From Dehalococcoidia bacterium UBA1332 (lineage in GTDB: Bacteria; Chloroflexota; Dehalococcoidia; Lucifugimonadales; Lucifugimonadaceae): a DNA stretch of 20,705 nt. The notes beneath the pieces were generated by a model, which saw only the letters and a program-made list of their open reading frames with translations, had not been told where the DNA came from and did no database searches. The position numbers were made by a program, and so were the translations under genes. Shown piece by piece: positions 16,420 to 20,705 of the stretch (position 1 is the stretch's first letter; the number at the start of each line of letters is the position of its first letter). Location: NCBI GenBank assembly GCA_002306745.1, contig DBSW01000184.1:1-20705 (forward strand), in the 5' to 3' direction.

Positions 16420-17810
16420 TGATTACCGCCATACGTGTTCTCTGAGGTGATATTAAGATGGTCAGTTTGTCCCGATTGAATCCTGACTGTGGCTTGGCGT
16501 AAACCTTCTTGTTGCTCAACAAGAGGCATACTAAGAGCACTAGCGATCGATTCACCTCTGGACAATGGATAGGTTGATACTCCAAGAGTTTTCAAGTGGT
16601 CTAAAGCAGCGGCGTTAGATTCACCGTTAAACGATGCTCTATCTATCAACACGGTGCTCACCCTTACTCCTCGTCTAGTCAGCCCGCCTAACGCTTCGAT
16701 CCAAGGTCCATCCATAGATGCGGTAATTACTACAAGTGATGTGTTCTGCCCTAAATCCCTTTCAAGCTCGCTAAGTGCTTGGAGAATTCCTATATTGCCA
16801 ACCGGTTTACTAGAAGCGATGTGTCGCATGATCAATTCACGTTGATGCGCAGAACGGTCAGGTAGTGCGACAATTGATTTATTACCATGCGCAACATATC
16901 CAACCGGCAAAAATCCCTGGTTGTATTTATCTATGACTGACGCAGCAACCGTCGCACCCATTTCATCAGTCGAGTCTTCACCATCAAAAACCACTGAATC
17001 TCGATGCTGATCAAACAGGACCCACATATTGCTAGACGAACCCTGATCAAATTGTTTAACCATCAAGTCACCAGTACGAGCAGTCGTTAGCCAGTGAATC
17101 CTACTCAGCGAGTCACCTGCTTCATATTCTCGAACTGAAGCTACCTCTGTACTCAATATTCGTGCACGTTGACGACGGGAGTTGTCCCCAATGAGGTGTA
17201 TCGAAGGTGAGGCGAAATCAGGTATGTCTACAATTTTTGGATAAATTAAAACTTTTTCCGTTCCACCAAACTGGACTTCATAAGGAAACATCGCAAAAGG
17301 ATCGGAAGTTCGAGCGACTAAGGGGCCAACGGTGTACTCTCCTCTGCGAGTAACCACACCACTCATATCAATACGGTCAAACGCCACCATCAACCCAAGG
17401 CTCGCGACCTTCTTGAACCGAACACCGGGAAGGTCAGTCTGATCTTCAACCTCTACCCAAGCTTTAGGAGTACCGCCAGTGTTACGTAAAATCACCGTCT
17501 CAGAGATCGTATCGCCGACCTTATATGGCCCATTAAGCCTTTCGACCTCAGCACTCATATTACGGGAACTACTTCGAGCCCAAAACAATCCGGATATTAG
17601 TAGGATGCCCAGTGCATAGTAAAGTCGCACAGAAAGATCAAATCCTGTCGCCATACCCGTCAGAAATTCAATCACCATCACAACAATGATTCCGTACAGA
17701 ATAGGATTTTGCCTAAAACGACGACGACCGAAACTTTTACGCCCAGAATCAGAGGCTACAAAGACTGGATGTGCTTCGCGATTATTGTCTGGTCTAATAG
17801 ATCGGAGCAT
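16416..17810 (-). CDS. DUF58 domain-containing membrane protein
   Basis: A 464-residue protein. A basic cytoplasmic N-terminus is followed by two membrane helices (about 37-55 and 62-78). A beta-sandwich-like region then covers 85-200, with GVVTRRGEYTVGPL and TSDPFAMF, the usual DUF58 prelude. The family signature REYEAGDSLSRIHWLTTAR is at 227-245. The C-terminal von Willebrand A-like part begins VLFDQHRDS, so the metal-ion-dependent adhesion site DxSxS is not intact. DUF58 proteins are normally encoded between MoxR ATPases and TgpA-type transglutaminases, as here, and are thought to act with MoxR in assembling or activating surface machinery. It starts 76 bases after the MoxR stop, behind a hairpin, and its stop overlaps the transglutaminase start by four bases. 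Confidence 0.92.
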   Translation of the reverse strand: MLRSIRPDNNREAHPVFVASDSGRKSFGRRRFRQNPILYGIIVVMVIEFLTGMATGFDLSVRLYYALGILLISGLFWARSSSRNMSAEVERLNGPYKVGDTISETVILRNTGGTPKAWVEVEDQTDLPGVRFKKVASLGLMVAFDRIDMSGVVTRRGEYTVGPLVARTSDPFAMFPYEVQFGGTEKVLIYPKIVDIPDFASPSIHLIGDNSRRQRARILSTEVASVREYEAGDSLSRIHWLTTARTGDLMVKQFDQGSSSNMWVLFDQHRDSVVFDGEDSTDEMGATVAASVIDKYNQGFLPVGYVAHGNKSIVALPDRSAHQRELIMRHIASSKPVGNIGILQALSELERDLGQNTSLVVITASMDGPWIEALGGLTRRGVRVSTVLIDRASFNGESNAAALDHLKTLGVSTYPLSRGESIASALSMPLVEQQEGLRQATVRIQSGQTDHLNITSENTYGGNQ

Positions 17811-17838
17811 ATGTTCCGTTTGATCAAAAATTTTTAAA

Positions 17839-17868
17839 CAATCACTAGATAACTATATTTAGTGATTG
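17839..17868 (-). promoter_or_regulatory. Inverted repeat between MoxR and DUF58 genes (possible attenuator or processing hairpin)
   Basis: CAATCACTA (17839-17847) and TAGTGATTG (17860-17868) form a perfect 9-bp stem with a 12-base loop in the transcript. On the minus strand it is followed by an A/T-rich tract containing TTTTT before the DUF58 ATG. The stem has only three G:C pairs, so it would be a weak terminator; partial termination or mRNA processing is equally possible. Confidence 0.45.
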
Positions 17869-17886
17869 GTTCATTTCGAATAAATA

Positions 17887-18849
17887 CTAAGTACCTCGAA
17901 CACTAGCACCTGGAACGGGTATTTGATTTAAAACATCAGCGATCACAGTCTCCTGAGTCACTTCACGCATCCTTGCTGAAGGCGTCAACAAAACTCTATG
18001 AGCAAGAACTGAGCTTGTAATTGCTTTAATGTCATCCGGGACAACGTAATCCCGCTCGTGTAATAAGGCGTAAGCCTTTCCGCCTTTCATCAAATTAATT
18101 GATGCTCTGGGCGAAACTCCGAGAGCAGCCTCAGGATGATTCCTTGTAGCGTTAGCTATATCTACTATGTACTTCTTTACGAGCACATCGATAAATACAT
18201 CATCTGCTTCGTTTTGAAGTCTAATTATGTCCTCAGGTTTACACACCGGTTCAAGTTCGTCGATAGGATCGGTGTGTTCTCGTCGATCCATAATCGAAAC
18301 TTCCTGATCTACATCCGGATAACCAAGCGAAATCCGCATAAAAAATCGGTCTAACTGTGCTTCTGGAAGCGGAAAAGTCCCTTCATACTCGACAGGATTC
18401 TGAGTGGCGAGAACCATAAAAGGATTCGGTAGCTCACGGGTTGTACCTTCAACCGTTACCTGTTGTTCACCCATAGCTTCAAGTAATGCAGATTGGGTTT
18501 TTGGAGTAGCCCGATTAATCTCATCAGCAAGAACAATTTGCGCCATAACGGGACCCGGCCTGAATTCAAAGTTACCTATTTTCTGATTGAAAACAGAAGC
18601 ACCAGTTACATCACTTGGCAGCAGGTCTGGAGTGAACTGCATTCGACGATAGTTACAACCAGTCGATGTCGCGAGAGACCGAACCAACATTGTTTTGCCT
18701 ACACCGGGGACATCTTCAATTAAGACATGCCCATTGCTAATCAAAGCGACAAGAGCAAGTTCAACGGTTTCGGTTTTACCAACAATAACCTTGCTGACGT
18801 TTTCAATCAGCGCGTTGATAAGAGTTTTTGAGTCAGCAGTAAGAGTCAC
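17887..18849 (-). CDS. MoxR-family AAA+ ATPase
   Basis: A 320-residue soluble AAA+ ATPase of the MoxR/RavA clade, which acts as a chaperone-like ATPase on partner proteins (often DUF58 or VWA proteins). The Walker A motif is DVPGVGKT (46-53), Walker B is IVLADEINRA (105-114), sensor 1 is ATQNP (149-152 region) and the arginine finger lies in EAQLDRFF (R168). The C-terminal lid contains the family block NHPEAALGVSPRASINL. The start is GTG at 18849, with an AGGA 9 bases upstream. It is the first gene of the operon with DUF58 and the TgpA-like protein. A sigma70-like promoter candidate lies about 60-90 bases upstream. Confidence 0.96.
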   Translation of the reverse strand: MTLTADSKTLINALIENVSKVIVGKTETVELALVALISNGHVLIEDVPGVGKTMLVRSLATSTGCNYRRMQFTPDLLPSDVTGASVFNQKIGNFEFRPGPVMAQIVLADEINRATPKTQSALLEAMGEQQVTVEGTTRELPNPFMVLATQNPVEYEGTFPLPEAQLDRFFMRISLGYPDVDQEVSIMDRREHTDPIDELEPVCKPEDIIRLQNEADDVFIDVLVKKYIVDIANATRNHPEAALGVSPRASINLMKGGKAYALLHERDYVVPDDIKAITSSVLAHRVLLTPSARMREVTQETVIADVLNQIPVPGASVRGT

Positions 18850-18911
18850 AAAGGTCGTTCCTGTCCTCGGCAGACAACCTTATTCAGAACAAAATTTGGC
18901 TTTACAACCCT

Positions 18912-18941
18912 AATATAAGTTGCTGAATTTACCCAAAACAA
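18912..18941 (-). promoter_or_regulatory. Candidate sigma70-like promoter of the MoxR operon
   Basis: On the minus strand TTGTTT (18936-18941) and TATATT (18912-18917) are separated by 18 bases, upstream of the MoxR GTG with a leader of about 55 bases. This is judged by eye only and the -35 element is weak. Confidence 0.33.
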
Positions 18942-18995
18942 CAAAGCCTGCCTGCCTGACATGGTGCACCGAAAACAACTTTACCGCTCAGAGGT

Positions 18996-19400
18996 TTATT
19001 TCCATTCCCACATATCCCAAGAAGCATTGCCTTCCGCGTCAACCAACCAATCATAGACAACTGCCATACCATTCAAGCTAGAAAGTGAAGGTGCTGATGT
19101 CTGAAAGTAAACCATACCTTTAAAACTTGAACCACCATCTTCAGTGAAACGTCCGATACCAGTCGCAGTAAAAGTTGCAACTCCATCTTGGGCCATGACC
19201 ACACCCGAATTGGGGCATTCTCCGTAAAGAGTACCGTCTGCCCGCATATCGGACGTGTATGTAGCCATGCCTTGTACCTCAGCCCCTACCAAAGTACCTG
19301 CCCCCATAGTTGTCGTCTCAAAACTAGGTAAGCCATCGATTGATGGAAGTACTTTGTTACTAGTTGTGAGTTGCATGGATCCTAATTTTTCACCCAACAT
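18996..19400 (-). CDS. Conserved-looking hypothetical protein, 134 aa
   Basis: A 134-residue soluble-looking protein that I cannot assign to a named domain. It has no signal peptide or membrane segment. The composition is rich in Gly, Thr, Ser and Met. Alternating hydrophobic strands with turns (TLVGAEVQGMATY, DGTLYGE, GVVMAQDGVATFTATGIG, FKGMVYFQT, LNGMAVVYDWLVD) suggest an all-beta sandwich or small barrel, ending in an aromatic WDMWEWK. I have an impression of similar uncharacterised proteins in other environmental bacteria but could not check it. It has the best ribosome binding site in the window (AAAGGA, 7 bases before ATG), which argues strongly that it is a real, well-translated gene. 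It lies between the enolase-superfamily gene and the MoxR operon, with 109 and 146 bases on either side, so it is probably its own unit. Confidence 0.8.
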   Translation of the reverse strand: MLGEKLGSMQLTTSNKVLPSIDGLPSFETTTMGAGTLVGAEVQGMATYTSDMRADGTLYGECPNSGVVMAQDGVATFTATGIGRFTEDGGSSFKGMVYFQTSAPSLSSLNGMAVVYDWLVDAEGNASWDMWEWK

Positions 19401-19407
19401 TTTGCAG

Positions 19408-19413
19408 TCCTTT
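19408..19413 (-). promoter_or_regulatory. Strong Shine-Dalgarno sequence of the 134-aa hypothetical gene
   Basis: GAAAGGA on the minus strand lies 7 bases upstream of the ATG at 19400. It fixes the start of an otherwise unrecognised gene; most other genes here have weak or no Shine-Dalgarno sequence. Confidence 0.7.
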
Positions 19414-19509
19414 CAAAATAATTTTCCTACTAGACACAGTATGTCATCTGAATTTTTCTTTAGTGGTTTAGAGTAGTTCAAACAGTTCTATTTCTACAAA
19501 ATCTAAACA

Positions 19510-20685
19510 TTATCGAATCCTATCAATATATTTTGGAATCTTAAGGGCCATCTCAGGTCGATGTAGGTCATAAAGGTCCACCGGTTCGTAAGGACGTTCT
19601 AACGCTGCTTCTTCGTTGAATTCAACGCCTAAACCTGGGTTATCTGGGATCTCCATCCATCCATCATTCACCTTTATTCCCGTATGACAAACATCAAAAC
19701 GCCATGACTCAGGTGGAAAATGTTCAAGCGCAAAAAAGTTTGGTACCACTGCAGCAAGTTGTAATGCTGCTGCATGAGAAACTTCACCGTTCGGGTTATG
19801 TGGGGTGAAAGCTGCATAATGAGAATCAGCTATCGCAGCAATTTTCATAGCTGAAAGGATTCCGCCAGCGTGAGACATGTCTGGTTGAACTATGTCCGCT
19901 CCACCAAGCTTAAGCAGTTGAGTAAATGCAAAAGGTGTAAATAACCGCTCACCCGTCGCTACCGGTATGTTGATCTTGCTCCGCACAAAGGCCATCGCAT
20001 CAAAATTTTCATGTGGCACGGGTTCCTCAAAAAATCCAATATTAAACTGCTCAACCGCCTTCGCTGCCTTAACCGCATTTGCTGCCGTTTGAAAAATACC
20101 GTTGCAATCTATGAACAGATCTATGTCAGGACCAACAGATTCTCTAATACTTCCTACAGCATCAATGCCTTCGTTCAAAATCGCATTTTCTAGCCTATAA
20201 AAATCAATACCATCGCGACCTGACCATGGATTAAATTTCAGTCCCTTGAATCCAATAGAAATCGCATATTTTGCTGCTTCAGCAAACTCATCAGGGGACA
20301 TGCCTGCTTTATACCAACCATTTGCGTAAAGCTTGACCTTTTCACGAGTTTTACCCCCAAGTAGCTCATACACAGGTACCCCCAGCGACTTTCCTTTCAA
20401 GTCCCAAAGGGCGGTTTCCACACCACTTATTGCGCTGTTCAAGACCTCGCCACCAGCATAGAAAGCGCGCCGGTACATCTCCTGGAAGTGTTTCTCAATA
20501 GTTGAAGGATTTTTTCCCGTTATATAACGAGCTAGTTCACCAACTGCAGCACGTACAGAATCTGCTTTTCCTTCAAGAGTAGCTTCACCAATGCCGTGGA
20601 TTCCAGAATCTGTCTCTAATTTAACGATGACCCAGTTGCGCCAACTCCCACCTATAACGAATGTCTTTACTTTTGTAATACGCAT
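19510..20685 (-). CDS. Enolase-superfamily sugar-acid dehydratase/racemase (galactonate dehydratase-like)
   Basis: A 391-residue enzyme of the mandelate racemase/muconate lactonizing group, resembling D-galactonate dehydratase along its length. Such enzymes abstract a proton alpha to a carboxylate, with Mg2+ stabilising the enolate. The N-terminal capping domain covers about 1-120. In the barrel, the metal ligands are Asp193 (FIDCNG), Glu220/221 (FFEEP) and Glu246 (TGER). The general bases are the likely His296 (FTPH) paired with Asp269 (QPD). The KxN motif is Lys150/Asn152. Galactonate dehydratase has DxH at the first metal ligand; here it is Asp193-Cys-Asn195, so that acid/base His is missing and the substrate or chemistry may differ. 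The ATG at 20685 is close to the window edge, and no strong Shine-Dalgarno sequence is seen. The substrate is unknown. Confidence 0.92.
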   Translation of the reverse strand: MRITKVKTFVIGGSWRNWVIVKLETDSGIHGIGEATLEGKADSVRAAVGELARYITGKNPSTIEKHFQEMYRRAFYAGGEVLNSAISGVETALWDLKGKSLGVPVYELLGGKTREKVKLYANGWYKAGMSPDEFAEAAKYAISIGFKGLKFNPWSGRDGIDFYRLENAILNEGIDAVGSIRESVGPDIDLFIDCNGIFQTAANAVKAAKAVEQFNIGFFEEPVPHENFDAMAFVRSKINIPVATGERLFTPFAFTQLLKLGGADIVQPDMSHAGGILSAMKIAAIADSHYAAFTPHNPNGEVSHAAALQLAAVVPNFFALEHFPPESWRFDVCHTGIKVNDGWMEIPDNPGLGVEFNEEAALERPYEPVDLYDLHRPEMALKIPKYIDRIR

Positions 20686-20705
20686 GATTTGAGCATCATA
20701 GTCCA

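Noticed and set aside
16403..16585. 60-codon frame at the DUF58/transglutaminase junction
   Set aside because: It overlaps both conserved genes, has no ribosome binding site, and is best explained as a chance open frame.
18946..18958. Triple CCTG run
   Set aside because: Too short to call a repeat element; no match to any flanking structure.
18963..18970. GGTGCACC palindrome upstream of the MoxR operon
   Set aside because: A single 8-bp palindrome without a second copy or flanking symmetry is expected by chance.

Overview
The window is a gene-dense, moderately AT-rich bacterial chromosome segment with no RNA genes, insertion sequences or CRISPR. The gene content fits a Chloroflexota lineage, possibly a marine SAR202/Dehalococcoidia-like bacterium. 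Supporting points are a Pro/Thr-rich surface lipoprotein, a secreted protein built of many DUF5666-like modules, the MoxR-DUF58-transglutaminase set and an enolase-superfamily sugar-acid enzyme. This assignment is an inference from gene families; no phylogenetic marker was searched.

Layout. Positions 1-808 (+): the 3' end of an enoyl-ACP reductase (FabI/InhA type) followed by a small FlK-like hot-dog thioesterase. Positions 873-2030 (-): an M50 site-2-type intramembrane protease with a CBS pair. Positions 2285-3619 (+): an MFS transporter. Positions 3663-8787 (-): a four-gene operon transcribed as response regulator, sensorless histidine kinase, Pro/Thr-rich lipoprotein, then a 901-residue secreted multi-module protein; the last three genes are joined by ATGA overlaps. 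Positions 9107-13116 (+): DNA polymerase III alpha subunit (dnaE) and a DUF2007-like small protein. Positions 13117-13635 (-): an O6-methylguanine-DNA methyltransferase whose stop codon abuts that of the DUF2007 gene. Positions 13660-18849 (-): MoxR AAA ATPase, DUF58 protein and a TgpA-like membrane transglutaminase. Positions 18996-19400 (-): an unrecognised 134-residue protein. Positions 19510-20685 (-): an enolase-superfamily dehydratase/racemase.

Two loci deserve most attention. The first is the two-component operon. Its kinase has two membrane helices and almost no extracytoplasmic sensor, but it is translationally coupled to a lipoprotein and a large exported beta-module protein, which suggests an envelope-sensing or envelope-remodelling system that I do not recognise as described. 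The second is the MoxR-DUF58-transglutaminase operon. There the transglutaminase has Ser in place of the catalytic Cys and Glu in place of the usual Asp, so it may be a pseudoenzyme or use altered chemistry. The MoxR and DUF58 genes are separated by a 9-bp-stem inverted repeat.

The divergent region between the response regulator and dnaE (319 bases) holds a perfect 9-bp inverted repeat plus a third related half-site, and is the best operator candidate in the window.
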